Assembly (NCBI GenBank): GCA_965277595.1
Contig: CBDIDH010000001.1
Location: 2,170,001 to 2,234,000 of the forward strand
From: CBDIDH01 sp965277595
GTDB taxonomy: Bacteria; Planctomycetota; Planctomycetia; Isosphaerales; Isosphaeraceae
DNA: 64,000 nucleotides
Direction: 5' to 3'
Under the pieces are notes generated by a model. The model did no database searches, was not told where the DNA came from, and saw only the letters and a list, made by a program, of their open reading frames with translations. The position numbers and the translations under genes are program-made. Of this stretch, positions 33,033 through 42,728 are shown piece after piece (position 1 is the first letter of the stretch; each line of letters opens with the position of its first letter).

Positions 33033-34187
33033 ATGCGCCGCCCCCGCCTCGGGTCCCGCGTCGTTCCCTGGCTTTGCCTTGTCCTCATTCCGTGGAACAT
33101 CGTTCAACCCGTCCAGGCCGCCGACGAACCCGCCGCGAAACCCGCGCCCGCCGATCCCCAAGAGCCTCCCATCCCTGTCGACGTCGTGGTCGTCACGCCG
33201 ACCTTCTTCAAGAAGGTGGATCGAAGTAGGGGAACGGTCGAAGCCAGTCTCGTCGTTCCTCTTCGACCGAAAATCGGTGGTTACGTTGAGAACGTGACAG
33301 TTGACCTCGGCGATTCGGTGACGAAAGGTCAACCGCTTGTCACGATCTCATCTCCCGAGCTAATCGCCACTCGCGCAACCGTCCACGCCCGCTCGGAACT
33401 CGCCGAGATCGATCATCGTCGGGCCGAGATTATTCTTAAGCAAACCCATGAGCGCGGAGGCAAGGAATCCCGCGACCTTGCCGAGATCGACCTTCTCGCC
33501 GCGACCGCCCGCCGCGCGATCGCCCGCGCCGAGCTGGAAAAGGCCGACGTCGACCTCGCCTCCCTCCGTCTTGCCGCGCCGATCGAAGGCGTCATCACCA
33601 CCCGATCGGTCGTCCCCGGTCAGCTCGTCAAGGGGGGTGATCCACCTCTTCTAGTGATTTCAAAGCTTGATCCCGTCAAGCTTTGTGTTCATTACAATGC
33701 CGGGATTGCATCGCGGCTCCATCGTGGCGATTCGGTCACAGTCGTCAACCCTGACGGCAATGATATAGAGGCCCAGGTGGGCCTTATCGGTCCCACCTTC
33801 GATTCAGAAGCACGCCTGCGCGTCGAGATTCCCCTCAAGAACCCTGACAACCGCTGGCGTCCCGGCATGTCCACCTATGTTGACTTTGTGACAACCTTGA
33901 ATCCCAAGGCTCTCCTCATCCCGCACGCCGCCATCTTTTTCGCGCAAAACCAATCGCCTGCCTGTTTCCGGGTCTCCAACGGCCATGCCGAGGGAGTCTA
34001 CCTCAAACTCGGCGAACGCGATGACACGTTGAGCCAGGTCGAAGTTCTTTCAGGATTAAATCTTGGCGATCAGGTTGTCATGGGAAAGTCGAATTTTGGA
34101 TCAACCGTCTTCCCCGAGTCGCTCCATCATGGCTCACCCATTCGCATCAATTCCTCAACAAAAAGCACTGCCGAGGACTCAAAATAA
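33033..34187 (+). CDS. RND/HlyD-type periplasmic adaptor, without transporter partner
   Basis: A 384-residue membrane-fusion protein. A signal peptide ('VVPWLCLVLIPWNIVQPVQA' then ADEP) is followed by the lipoyl half 'RGTVEASLVVPLRPKIGGYV', 'LGDSVTKGQPLVTISSPEL', a coiled-coil hairpin (about 110-180), the second lipoyl half 'LAAPIEGVITTRSVVPGQLV' and a beta-barrel ('LRVEIPLKNPDNRWRPGMST'). GAAGGAG precedes the ATG. Adaptors join an inner-membrane pump to an outer-membrane channel; no pump gene is next to it, so it must work with one encoded elsewhere. The second half of the gene is less GC-rich than the first. Confidence 0.87.
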   Translation: MRRPRLGSRVVPWLCLVLIPWNIVQPVQAADEPAAKPAPADPQEPPIPVDVVVVTPTFFKKVDRSRGTVEASLVVPLRPKIGGYVENVTVDLGDSVTKGQPLVTISSPELIATRATVHARSELAEIDHRRAEIILKQTHERGGKESRDLAEIDLLAATARRAIARAELEKADVDLASLRLAAPIEGVITTRSVVPGQLVKGGDPPLLVISKLDPVKLCVHYNAGIASRLHRGDSVTVVNPDGNDIEAQVGLIGPTFDSEARLRVEIPLKNPDNRWRPGMSTYVDFVTTLNPKALLIPHAAIFFAQNQSPACFRVSNGHAEGVYLKLGERDDTLSQVEVLSGLNLGDQVVMGKSNFGSTVFPESLHHGSPIRINSSTKSTAEDSK

Positions 34188-34277
34188 ATTTCCAAACGAA
34201 CCCAATGGTTATCTGGGGTATCTGTCAAGATCATCATCAACCAGGCGATTTGTAGCGATCGCGTGATCCTGGCTTAT

Positions 34278-36497
34278 TTATTGCCCCAGCGCATTGAACG
34301 CCTTGCTCCGGCGGACGTGGGCCTTGGTGAAGGTGGGGTCGAGGCGAATGGCCTCGGTGAAGTCGGCGATCGCCTGGGCGTGGTCGCGTTTCGCCTCGAA
34401 CGCCTTGCCGCGATTGTAGTAAAGGACGGCGTCGCCGGGGTCGAGGCGAAGGGCGCGCGAGTAGTCGGCGATCGCCTTTTCGATCTCGCCGAGGTCGAGA
34501 TAGGCGTTGCCTCGACGGTTGTAAACCTCGGGAAAGGTCGGGTCGAGGCGGATTGCCGCCGTGTAATCGTCAATCGCTTGCGCCCGGGCGCCGGCCTTGT
34601 GGGAACTCTTGCCGCGCTCGAATCGGGCGAGAAACGTATCGGCAACTGTTTTTGAATCGGGACCGGCATCGTCGACCGGGCCGGGGAGATAGACCGGGTG
34701 CGGTTCGAACCGATCGTCAAGCCCCTGGGGCGTTTCGCCTGTTGTGGATTCAGGAGCCATCGGCCACCCTTGCGAGACAAAAAGCGCCGTGAGGCCGGGA
34801 TCATTCGAGGCCGATCGGCTCAAAATGGCCGGGTGGGTCAGCTCGCGATACTCGGCAATCGAGGCCGAATACGAGGCATCGGCCTCGTCCTTGCGGCCGA
34901 GAGCGCGCAGGACCCAGGCGAGGTTGCTGTAGGCGACGGCCAGGCGCTCGCGAAAGATCGGGCTTCCTCGCGAGTGATCGACGAGCGCCTGAAACTCGGC
35001 CAGGGCGGTGCGATGGACCTGCTCGGCCTCGGCGTTCCGGCCGAGGAAGTGGAGGGCGTTGCCCAGGTTCGAGTGAATCCGCCCGAGCGCCTCGCGGTCC
35101 TTGACGCGGTCCGGGTTCTCGGCCACGCGACGCTCGTGATAGGCGACGGCCACCCGATACGCGGCGATCGGTTCATCATCGAGCCAGCGTTCCAGATCCG
35201 CACCGAGCGCCCTCGCCGATTCGTGACGATCAACAGCGTTGGGAGACATCGCCTTGAGACAGATCGATTCCAGGGGCGCGGGAACGATCTCGTTCACCTC
35301 GCGAGGCCGCGCGCAGGCCCCGGCCGCGATCAAACTTGCCATCTCGGCCCGAGGCACACCTCGATACGGAACCTGACCGGTCAAAAGGTGATAGAGCGTC
35401 GCGCCCAGGCTGTACACGTCGCTCCTTGGCCCGAGTTCATCGAGCCGACCGCCGGATTGTTCGGGGCTCATGTACTGCCAGGTCCCCACCGCCCGGCCGA
35501 TCAGGGTCGGATCGGGATCGCCCGACGGGTCGTCGGCCTCGAAAAATGCGCTGTCGATTTCAAAATCGGTCTCGATAGTAAGGTTGCCGAGGATCTTGGC
35601 GAGTCCCCAGTCGACCACGAGGGCCTCGCCGTGCGCGCCCAGCATCACGTTATCGGGCTTGAGGTCGCGATGAATGATTCCCTGGCTGTGGGCGTAATCC
35701 ACCGTGTTGCAGACGTCGAGAAACCGACGCAGGAGACGTCGAAACTCACGGTTCCATGCGCCGGGGTCGGCGCGTCCGTCGCCCGTCGTGCGATGCAGGC
35801 GAGTCAGGGCGGCCTTGAGGCTCTCGCCACGGATCAGCCGCATCGCATAAAAGGGGCGGCCGTCGTCGTACTCCCCTCGACCGTAAATCGGGACGATTCC
35901 CGGATGCTCCAGACGCCCCGTGATCTCCGCTTCCAGTAAAAACCGCGCCCGGCTCTTGCGATCGTTGACGAACCGTCCTTGAAGCTCCTTGAGCGCGACC
36001 TCCCTGCGTAGCTCCATGTCAAAGGCGACCGAGACCAGCCCCAAGCCTCCGCGCGCGTGCGGTCTCAAGATCCGAAACCGCTCCACCGGATTCAAGACCC
36101 GCCCCGGCCCGGCGTCTTGCTCCGGCGCGATCTCGGTCGAATCCGGCGCGACGTCGCGGATCGCCGCGTCCAACGTTTGAAGTTCCGCCCGACTGGCCGT
36201 CGTCGGTTCAAAGGGCCTCTCATGCCTCCCCAGCCATCTTCGAACCGGCTCGGGAATCGACAGCGCCCCCGGATCATTCCCCAGCCGCTTCACATACGTT
36301 TCCACCAGCGCTTCCAGCGCGTCACGTTCGGCGACGGTCACGACCCCCCTGTCCACGAGCGTCTGCCCGAGCGGTTGTTTATGTTCCGCCTCAACGTCCT
36401 CGCCCAGGGCGGCCGAGATCGCTCCTCGGGTGGAAAAGCCAAGCTGGACCGCCAGGTTCCCGAGCATCGCGTCTCGATCGGCGTCGCCCCCGGCCAT
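34278..36497 (-). CDS. Ser/Thr protein kinase with C-terminal TPR repeats
   Basis: A 739-residue Hanks-type kinase. Residues 1-130 form an N-terminal helical domain ('LGQTLVDRGVVTVAERDALE') common in planctomycete kinases. The kinase domain (about 140-440) has 'REVALKELQ' (Lys), 'IIHRDLKPDNVML' (catalytic loop), 'VVDWGLAK' (DWG in place of DFG) and 'GTWQYMSPEQ'. The rest contains tetratricopeptide repeats, the last three clear ('YTAAIRLDPTFPEVYNRRGN', 'YSRALRLDPGDAVLYYNRGK', 'FTEAIRLDPTFTKAHVRRSK'). No membrane helix, so it is cytosolic. ATG 36497 is preferred over GTG 36503 because AAGGAAA lies seven bases before it. Targets unknown. Confidence 0.9.
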   Translation of the reverse strand: MAGGDADRDAMLGNLAVQLGFSTRGAISAALGEDVEAEHKQPLGQTLVDRGVVTVAERDALEALVETYVKRLGNDPGALSIPEPVRRWLGRHERPFEPTTASRAELQTLDAAIRDVAPDSTEIAPEQDAGPGRVLNPVERFRILRPHARGGLGLVSVAFDMELRREVALKELQGRFVNDRKSRARFLLEAEITGRLEHPGIVPIYGRGEYDDGRPFYAMRLIRGESLKAALTRLHRTTGDGRADPGAWNREFRRLLRRFLDVCNTVDYAHSQGIIHRDLKPDNVMLGAHGEALVVDWGLAKILGNLTIETDFEIDSAFFEADDPSGDPDPTLIGRAVGTWQYMSPEQSGGRLDELGPRSDVYSLGATLYHLLTGQVPYRGVPRAEMASLIAAGACARPREVNEIVPAPLESICLKAMSPNAVDRHESARALGADLERWLDDEPIAAYRVAVAYHERRVAENPDRVKDREALGRIHSNLGNALHFLGRNAEAEQVHRTALAEFQALVDHSRGSPIFRERLAVAYSNLAWVLRALGRKDEADASYSASIAEYRELTHPAILSRSASNDPGLTALFVSQGWPMAPESTTGETPQGLDDRFEPHPVYLPGPVDDAGPDSKTVADTFLARFERGKSSHKAGARAQAIDDYTAAIRLDPTFPEVYNRRGNAYLDLGEIEKAIADYSRALRLDPGDAVLYYNRGKAFEAKRDHAQAIADFTEAIRLDPTFTKAHVRRSKAFNALGQ

Positions 36498-36701
36498 CGG
36501 CACGTTTCCTTCGCGAGAGTCGGTGACAGTTCCTCAAGCTTCACCCATGATCACAAACGCAACGGGGTCTGACCAGGAAAATACCCCGGCCAGACCCCGA
36601 AATCGTTCGCAAACATGACCGAATCTCAAAAATCGGAAGACGTCAACGAAGTCGATGGCTCTTCGATTCAAAAGTTTCGATCATCCTTGAAGCCAGGGCG
36701 T

Positions 36702-38903
36702 TTACTTGATGAACAGCATTTCCTGGTAGGTCGGCAGCGGCCAGAGGTCGGCGGCGACCATGGTTTCGAGCTTGTCGGCGGAAGCGCGGACATCGTTCAT
36801 CGCGGGGATGACGGCGTCGTACATGTGCTTGGCGTGGGCGAGGGTGTCACCCGCGGCGTGCTCGTCGCTGACGGCTTCAAGCTTGTCGATGGAGGTTTGG
36901 AGAGCCTCGATCGTCGCGCAGAGGTCGTCGAGCAACGCGGTTTGCGTCTTGGGAGCCTTGACACCGGCGGCAAGGAGCTTCGAGACCGAGTCGGCCACGA
37001 TCGCCTGGTAGCGGAGCGACGCGGGCAGAATCTGGCGGCTGGCGATCTGGCTCGTCAGTTGCGACTCGATGTTGATCGTCTTGATGTAGTTCTCAAGCAA
37101 GATCTCGTACCGCGAGTGAATCTCGCGCTCGGAGAAAACGCCGTACTTGCCGAAGAGTTTGATCGACTTCTCCGAGATCAGGTCGGGAAGGCTGTCGATC
37201 GTGCTCTTGCGGTTGGGCAGGCCGCGCCTCTCGGCTTCCTTGTGCCAGGCCTCGGTATAGCCGTCGCCGTTGAAGATCACCTTCTTGCTCTCGGCCATGA
37301 TCTTCGGGAGCATCGTCTGGATCTCGGCATGGAGATCCTTGCCGCTGGAAACCGCCTTTTCCAGCTCGGTGGCGATGTCGTCCATGCTCTCGGCGACGAT
37401 CGTGTTGAGCACGACGTTCGGCCCGGCGATGGACTGGCTGGAACCGACCGCCCGGTACTCGAACTTGTTCCCCGTGAAGGCAAAAGGACTGGTCCGGTTG
37501 CGGTCGCCGGCATCCCTCGGCAAGGTCGGCAAGACCGAGACGCCGATGGTCATCGTCCCCCCTTGCTTGCTGGTCTTGGCGCCTCCCTTTTCGATCTGGT
37601 CGACGATGTCCTGAAGCAGGTCGCCGAGGAAGACCGAGATGATCGCCGGCGGGGCCTCATTCGCGCCAAGCCGGTGGTCGTTCGCGGCGGTCGCGACGGC
37701 GACGCGGAGCAGGTCGCCATGTCGAGCCACGGCGCGAAGGACGGCGGCGAGGTAGACGAGGAACTGGGCGTTGTCGTGCGGCGTCTCGCCGGGCTTGAGC
37801 AGGTTATTGCCGAGGTCGTCCGACATCGACCAGTTGACGTGCTTGCCCGACCCGTTGACTCCGGCGAAGGGCTTCTCGTGCAAGAGCAGCTTCAGGCCAT
37901 ACCGACCGGCCACGCGGGCCATCGTCTCCATGACGAGCATGTTGTGGTCGGTCGCGACGTTGGCGTTTTCAAAGAGCGGAGCAATCTCGTACTGCGCGGG
38001 CGCCACCTCGTTGTGGCGGGTCTTCACCGGAACCCCGAGCTTGTACAGCTCCATCTCGCTTTCGAGCATGCAGGCGAGGACTCGTTCGGGAATCGACCCG
38101 AAGTAGTGGTCTTCCATCTCCTGCCCCTTCGGCGGCCTGGCGCCAAAGAGAGTCCGGCCGGCGTTCAGCAGGTCGGGCCGGGCGAAGTAGAAGTTCTTGT
38201 CGATCAGGAAGTATTCCTGCTCGGGACCGCAGGTCGAGTGGACCCGCGACGCCTCGTCGTTGCCGAAGAGCTTCAAGATCCGCATCGCCTGGGTCGAGAG
38301 CGCGTCCATCGACCGGAGCAGCGGGGTCTTCTTGTCGAGCGCCTCGCCGGTCCAGCTACAGAAGGCGGTCGGAATACAAAGGGTCGTTCCGTTGGGGTTT
38401 TCCAGGATAAAGGCGGGGCTGGTCGGGTCCCAGGCGGTGTAACCTCGGGCCTCGAACGTGGCGCGGATGCCCCCCGAGGGGAAGCTGGAGGCGTCGGGCT
38501 CACCCTTGACGAGTTCCTTGCCGCTGAACTCGGCGATGGCGGTACCGGCCTCGGTCGGCGAGAGGAAGGAGTCGTGCTTCTCGGCCGTCAGGCCGGTCAT
38601 CGGCTGGAACCAGTGGGTGTAGTGGGTCGCGCCGTGTTCCATCGCCCATTCTTTCATCGCGGCGGCGACGACGTCGGCGATGGACCCGTCGAGCGGGGCG
38701 CCTTTCTTGATCGTGTTCCTCAGGGCCTTGTACACGTTCTCGGGGAGTCGCGAGCGCATCACCTCGTCGGAGAACACGTTGGCGCCGAAGAGTTGGCGGA
38801 TCGAGAGGTTGTTCTTCGGAAGCATCGGGTTCCCGTTGTGGCCGTCGGTCTGCCACGACGTGACGGCGTGGACGGCGTTCTGGCGGGGTGTCGACTGGTC
38901 CAT
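36702..38903 (-). CDS. glnN: Glutamine synthetase type III
   Basis: A 733-residue enzyme, the length of type III glutamine synthetases (about 700-730, against 470 for type I). It condenses glutamate and ammonia using ATP. Family motifs: 'STCGPEQEYFLIDKNFYFA', 'HNEVAPAQYEIAPLFENAN', 'GVNGSGKHVNWSMSDDLG' and 'NDHRLGANEAPPAIISVFLG'. ATG 38903 (MDQSTPRQN) suits the family; the frame continues 163 codons upstream without similarity. Type III enzymes are dodecamers not known to be adenylylated, which is notable because glnE lies 7 kb away. Confidence 0.95.
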   Translation of the reverse strand: MDQSTPRQNAVHAVTSWQTDGHNGNPMLPKNNLSIRQLFGANVFSDEVMRSRLPENVYKALRNTIKKGAPLDGSIADVVAAAMKEWAMEHGATHYTHWFQPMTGLTAEKHDSFLSPTEAGTAIAEFSGKELVKGEPDASSFPSGGIRATFEARGYTAWDPTSPAFILENPNGTTLCIPTAFCSWTGEALDKKTPLLRSMDALSTQAMRILKLFGNDEASRVHSTCGPEQEYFLIDKNFYFARPDLLNAGRTLFGARPPKGQEMEDHYFGSIPERVLACMLESEMELYKLGVPVKTRHNEVAPAQYEIAPLFENANVATDHNMLVMETMARVAGRYGLKLLLHEKPFAGVNGSGKHVNWSMSDDLGNNLLKPGETPHDNAQFLVYLAAVLRAVARHGDLLRVAVATAANDHRLGANEAPPAIISVFLGDLLQDIVDQIEKGGAKTSKQGGTMTIGVSVLPTLPRDAGDRNRTSPFAFTGNKFEYRAVGSSQSIAGPNVVLNTIVAESMDDIATELEKAVSSGKDLHAEIQTMLPKIMAESKKVIFNGDGYTEAWHKEAERRGLPNRKSTIDSLPDLISEKSIKLFGKYGVFSEREIHSRYEILLENYIKTINIESQLTSQIASRQILPASLRYQAIVADSVSKLLAAGVKAPKTQTALLDDLCATIEALQTSIDKLEAVSDEHAAGDTLAHAKHMYDAVIPAMNDVRASADKLETMVAADLWPLPTYQEMLFIK

Positions 38904-39812
38904 GATTGCGGGCTCCAGCAAAGACTCTTGACAGGGTGCGGTTCGCGCTTGACCCCACCCCCGGCCGTCGGGGATCGTCCCACGGTTCGGGCCGGGGCTT
39001 TGTACCGGAAACGCGCTCGGGACGGTGCCGAACCCCTCGCCGCGACACGGCGACAAGAGGGCAGGCGCCTTCCTTGCGCACGGATCGCGGAACCTGGGAG
39101 TACCGTCTCCGAGGAATGAGCCACCCGCCGACCACACTCGCTCTTGCCCGTCCGCGTCTCGGCCTGGCCGAAATCTGGACCGGTCCGCGCCCGCGCGAAC
39201 CGTGCCGGGTCGCGTGCGGACCGCCCCTCCCCTTTTTGACTGCTGGCAAAAGGGGCGGGAACGGCGAGAACAAGAGGGGTGGGAGGTGACTCGCGAGCCG
39301 ATCGAGGCGACAGAGGCAACGACCAGAAAGAAACTTCGGGCGCCGTCGCCGGATGTTCTTTCGAGTCGAAAAACCTGACGTCGAGCGGGCATCGCCTCGG
39401 CGCGGGAGAGACGCCGATCCTGCCTATCGGTGCGGCGAGACCGCCCGGCCTTCAGGACTCTGCCGCCCGGCCGATCTCGCTTCCCATTCTCGCTTGGGAC
39501 GGAGTATATCGACTCTCAATACCTTTTGCCAGTCCCTCATACCGCGACATCTTGATTGCCGGTTTCCTCGGCATGTCCTGTCCGAATTTCCGGCAAAGGA
39601 AACCGCGACCGATCGTTTCCGTACGCTTTGCGCGAACCCAAGGCGCAAGCTCTTTCGATAATTTCCTCAGATGAGGTCGAGTCGCGAACACAAAAACGCC
39701 AGTCGAGAGGAAAAGACAGGCGCGATCGAAGGCTTGCTCTTGACGTGGCGCGGTCGACCGTGCTGAATAGTGGTTCGGCCGCCCGCGGTTGTTGACCGGA
39801 ACTGGCCCGCCG
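38904..39812. other. Long non-coding gap between glnN and the HNH gene
   Basis: About 900 bases, the divergent promoter region of glnN and the HNH nuclease. Frames on both strands are long only because of the GC bias and show no family features. No clear hairpin, riboswitch or NtrC-type site was recognised. Confidence 0.35.
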
Positions 39813-40172
39813 ATGACCAACGCGGAAAAACTGAGTCGCGTGGCGGAAACTGATAACACCTTCCGCAAGGTGGGCCGCGACTGGGTCGGCAAGTGCCTTA
39901 TCTGCAACGGGCCGATCGCCTTCGACGCCCGGACCGGCGAAGGGGCGACCCTTGAGCACATCCGCGCCCGGCATCGCGGCGGGACCGACGAGCCTGATAA
40001 CCTCGGCATCGCTCACGCCCGCTGCAACGCCGAAAAAGGACGCCGGTGGGACCCCAAACGCCGACGCCCCGGTCCCGATTACGAGGAATTCATCGGTCGC
40101 CTCTTGAACCGCCGCCTTCAGCGCCGACGTGATCCCGAAACCGGAAACCGACCGAACCCGAACACCACCTGA
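39813..40172 (+). CDS. Small HNH endonuclease
   Basis: A 119-residue protein with a complete HNH motif: first CxxC in 'GKCLICNGPI', the 'TLEHIRARHRGGTDEPDNLG' strand-helix with His and Asn, and 'IAHARCNAEKG' with the last His and Cys. The C terminus is basic. ATG 39813 is chosen over an upstream TTG. Small stand-alone HNH proteins of this type cut or nick DNA; in planctomycete chromosomes they are common and have no assigned role. No methylase or transposon partner is near. Confidence 0.8.
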   Translation: MTNAEKLSRVAETDNTFRKVGRDWVGKCLICNGPIAFDARTGEGATLEHIRARHRGGTDEPDNLGIAHARCNAEKGRRWDPKRRRPGPDYEEFIGRLLNRRLQRRRDPETGNRPNPNTT

Positions 40173-40218
40173 CACACGTTTTCACGATCCGACGATTTTT
40201 TCCAGGGAGTTCTCGACG

Positions 40219-40347
40219 ATGGGCAAGGGCGACAAGCGGACCCGCCGCGGCAAGATTTTCAAAGGGAGCTTTGGCAAGAAGCGGCCGAAGACCATTACCA
40301 CCGCCGGCGCTCCCAAGAAGCCGACCGCCGAACAAGCGGCTTCTTGA
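40219..40347 (+). CDS. 30S ribosomal protein bTHX
   Basis: A 42-residue, very basic protein beginning MGKGDKRTRRGKIFKGSFGK, which is the bTHX (Thx) signature: a short peptide that sits in a cavity at the top of the 30S head. It is slightly longer than the Thermus protein, with an Ala/Pro/Lys tail. It is preceded by a GGGAG about ten bases before the ATG. The 3' end overlaps a perfect hairpin. The ORF continues upstream to 40129 inside the HNH gene, but the family start is clear. Confidence 0.85.
   Translation: MGKGDKRTRRGKIFKGSFGKKRPKTITTAGAPKKPTAEQAAS
40315..40345 (+). terminator. Hairpin at the 3' end of the bTHX gene
   Basis: AAGAAGCCG (40315-40323) pairs perfectly with CGGCTTCTT (40337-40345) across a 13-base loop. 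The right arm ends inside the stop codon region, so the stem is encoded by the last codons. No T run follows; termination or mRNA protection are both possible. Confidence 0.5.
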
Positions 40348-40393
40348 ATTCTGATTCCGGTTGTCGCGAGGCCGCGCCGAATTTTTGAATCAA

Positions 40394-40459
40394 GGGGAAA
40401 GGACAAAGGACAGATTTTGCCCTCTGTCCTTTTGCCCTCTGTCCTTTTGCCCTCTGTCC
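40394..40459. repeat. 15-bp tandem repeat with inverted arm between convergent genes
   Basis: TTTTGCCCTCTGTCC is repeated three times without change (40415-40429, 40430-40444, 40445-40459). Directly before it AAAGGACAAAGGACAG gives a complementary arm, so the RNA of either strand can fold. It separates the convergent bTHX and kinase genes. TTTGCCCTCTGTCCT also occurs at about 29185-29200 with a similar neighbourhood, so this is a second dispersed repeat family. Confidence 0.7.
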
Positions 40460-40465
40460 TCGCGC

Positions 40466-41731
40466 TCAAACCCTCGGCCGACCCCAGAAGCGAGACCTCT
40501 CGACCCGTTCAAAAGGGTCGAGCAGGAACCGTTCAAGGTCCTCGGCGAAGTGAGCGGCGGTCGCCTGCCGGTTGTTCGGGTCGCGGGACGTGGCGCGAAG
40601 GATCGATAGTTCCAGGGCGCTGGGAATCTCGGGCCATAAAGACGATGGACGCCTCGGCATCGAGGCGGCGAGAAACGAGGTCCAGAGCGTCGGGGCCATC
40701 TCCCTGGGCACATCGACAGGCGGCGTCAGCGTGAGAGCCTCGGAGAGAGTGACTCCCAACGCATAAACATCGCTCCGCACCTCGCAGCCCGGTTGCTTCA
40801 AGAGACGCTCGGGAGCCATGTATAGCGGCGAACCCGCGCCGTCGCGAAGCTGCGTGGGCGTGGCGACGTCCAGGTCACGCGCCAGGCCGAAGTCGCAAAG
40901 ATAGACCCCCGCGGCGTGGTCGCGTCGGATCAGGATATTGCCCGGCTTGATGTCGCGATGCGCGACCCGGCCGACGTGCGCGTCGGCCGCCGCCCGCGCC
41001 ACCCTCGCAAGCAAGGCAACGACGTCACGCGTGTACGAATCGCGGTCGGCCAGCGCCAGGCAGTGCGAGCCGTGAGGCGCCGGATGGCCGTCGCGGATCA
41101 TCTTCCGCTGTTCCAGAACGTCGGCCAGGGTGCAGCCGACAACCAGCGGCATCGCCATGAAGACCGCGCCGCCCGACTCGCCAAACTCGAAGGTCGGCAA
41201 GAGCGAAGGCCCGACGAGCCTGATTCCACGCTCGGCCTCATGTTTCAACTGAGCGCGTCGCCTCGGGTCGCGCGCCGAGGCCGAAAGGACCTTGAGGGCA
41301 ACATCTTCGACCCCATCGCCATCGGGCGACGCGCGCCAGACATCGGCCTGTCGGCCCCGGCCGACGCGTTCGATCAGCCGGTAACGTCCCAGCCGACTGC
41401 CGGTGACCTCGCCCCCCCAGGCGCTTCCCCGCGCTCGACGCGGCCGGTACGGCCTGACGACCGTCTCCGAGCTCTCCTCGCGGGCCGCCCAGCGGCCGTC
41501 GCTCGTCAGGCTCGACGAAAAGGCCAGATGGGCCGCCCCCATTCCCGAGGAGACCATTCCATAGGATACCTGCGCCACGGATCGCTCCGTTACCCAATGT
41601 TGCGTCGCCGGAAGTCCGCTCCCGTCTTCCCACGCAAGGGTAGCCCCCGCCGCTCCGACCTCACTGCGGGTGTTGACCTCCGACAACGTCGCCCCCCCTT
41701 TGTAGGCTCCTGGCGTCCGCGTTGTCGGCAT
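40466..41731 (-). CDS. Cytosolic Ser/Thr protein kinase
   Basis: A 421-residue Hanks-type kinase. About 110 unstructured N-terminal residues precede the kinase domain: 'RYRLIERVGRGRQADVW' (Gly-rich loop), 'DVALKVLSA' (Lys), 'RVAHRDIKPGNILI' (catalytic loop), 'LCDFGLARDL' (DFG) and 'GSPLYMAPERLL' (activation end). It ends about 20 residues after the domain with no sensor or membrane helix. All catalytic residues are in place. Substrate and signal are unknown; planctomycetes carry many such kinases. Confidence 0.88.
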   Translation of the reverse strand: MPTTRTPGAYKGGATLSEVNTRSEVGAAGATLAWEDGSGLPATQHWVTERSVAQVSYGMVSSGMGAAHLAFSSSLTSDGRWAAREESSETVVRPYRPRRARGSAWGGEVTGSRLGRYRLIERVGRGRQADVWRASPDGDGVEDVALKVLSASARDPRRRAQLKHEAERGIRLVGPSLLPTFEFGESGGAVFMAMPLVVGCTLADVLEQRKMIRDGHPAPHGSHCLALADRDSYTRDVVALLARVARAAADAHVGRVAHRDIKPGNILIRRDHAAGVYLCDFGLARDLDVATPTQLRDGAGSPLYMAPERLLKQPGCEVRSDVYALGVTLSEALTLTPPVDVPREMAPTLWTSFLAASMPRRPSSLWPEIPSALELSILRATSRDPNNRQATAAHFAEDLERFLLDPFERVERSRFWGRPRV

Positions 41732-41873
41732 TTTGCCCGGAATGGACGTCTCGTCGTTCCCGCGATCTCGATAATGACCAGGGAGGGACGGACGCCCGGG
41801 TTTCGTCCCTCTTCGGCAACCGGAAAACCCAGAGTTTTCACCACGGACGGTTGACCGAACAATCTCGCCTTCT

Positions 41874-41903
41874 TGGTCATCGGCCCCTGGTCATCGGTCC
41901 TTG
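41874..41903. repeat. GATGACC-family repeat, copy 3 (single arm)
   Basis: GGTCATCGGCCCCTGGTCAT followed by CGGTCCTTGG: three to four heptamer units in one orientation, without the opposite arm, in the gap upstream of def. It may be a decayed copy of the hairpin. Confidence 0.6.
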
Positions 41904-42016
41904 GAAATACGGACTTCGCAATCCTCCCGCTTGCGATCCCGGCCGGCTGGAATCGAAGGCGAGATTGCTCTAGAATGGCTGCGAACCCGATCGACCCTCG
42001 CACTCGGAGAGATTTC

Positions 42017-42679
42017 GTGCCTCGGATCGTGCCGTATCCTCATCCGTCGCTGCGTTATGAGTCTCGCCCCGTGGAGCGGATCGACGACGAGCTCAGAGCG
42101 ACCGTTCGGGCCATGTTTCACCTGATGTACGAGGCCCGAGGGATCGGCCTGGCCGCCAACCAGGTGGCCCTGCCGTTTCGGTTCTTCATTCTCAACGTCA
42201 CCGCCGATCCCGAACAACCCGACAAGGAACAGGTCTTCATCAACCCGGTGATCGTCAAGCGGCACTCCTCGGTCGAGGACGAGGAAGGTTGCCTCAGTTT
42301 TCCCGGCCTTTATGCCAAGGTGCGCCGGGCGCGGAAGATCCGGGTCAAGGCGTTTGACCTCGACGGCAAGGAAATCGACCTCGACGCCGAAGACCTCCTG
42401 GGCCGGGCGATCCAGCATGAGACCGACCACCTTGACGGCAAGCTCTTTATTGACCACCTCGGCCCGCTCACCCGCCACTCGGCCTCGGGCAAGATCAAGG
42501 AGTTTGAGACCCAGTACCGCCAGGCGCAGTCGGCCGGCGAGTTTGCCTCGGATGCCGAACTCCTCAGCCGGCTCGATACGCTGACTTCCCCCTCGCTCGC
42601 GCGTGCTCAACCCTTTCGCGCGACCGACGAACCCCCCGATCCCCCTCACACCGACGCCGACCCCGCGCCGGCGATCTGA
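42017..42679 (+). CDS. def: Peptide deformylase
   Basis: A 220-residue enzyme that removes the formyl group from the N-terminal methionine of new proteins. The three motifs are present: 'GIGLAANQ', 'EGCLSFP' with the metal-binding Cys, and 'QHETDHLDG' with the two His and catalytic Glu. GTG 42017 (MPRIVPYPHP) is chosen because GGAG lies seven bases upstream and it matches the usual start; ATG 41975 has no binding site. A Pro-rich tail of about 30 residues extends past the family end. fmt follows 49 bases later, the usual pairing. Confidence 0.93.
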   Translation: MPRIVPYPHPSLRYESRPVERIDDELRATVRAMFHLMYEARGIGLAANQVALPFRFFILNVTADPEQPDKEQVFINPVIVKRHSSVEDEEGCLSFPGLYAKVRRARKIRVKAFDLDGKEIDLDAEDLLGRAIQHETDHLDGKLFIDHLGPLTRHSASGKIKEFETQYRQAQSAGEFASDAELLSRLDTLTSPSLARAQPFRATDEPPDPPHTDADPAPAI

Positions 42680-42728
42680 ACGGGCCGCGCTGGTTCTTTC
42701 CCAGGAATAAGGAGTGCGAGCCCCCGTC

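Noticed and set aside
36615..39119. 834-codon plus-strand frame
   Set aside because: Antisense shadow of glnN.
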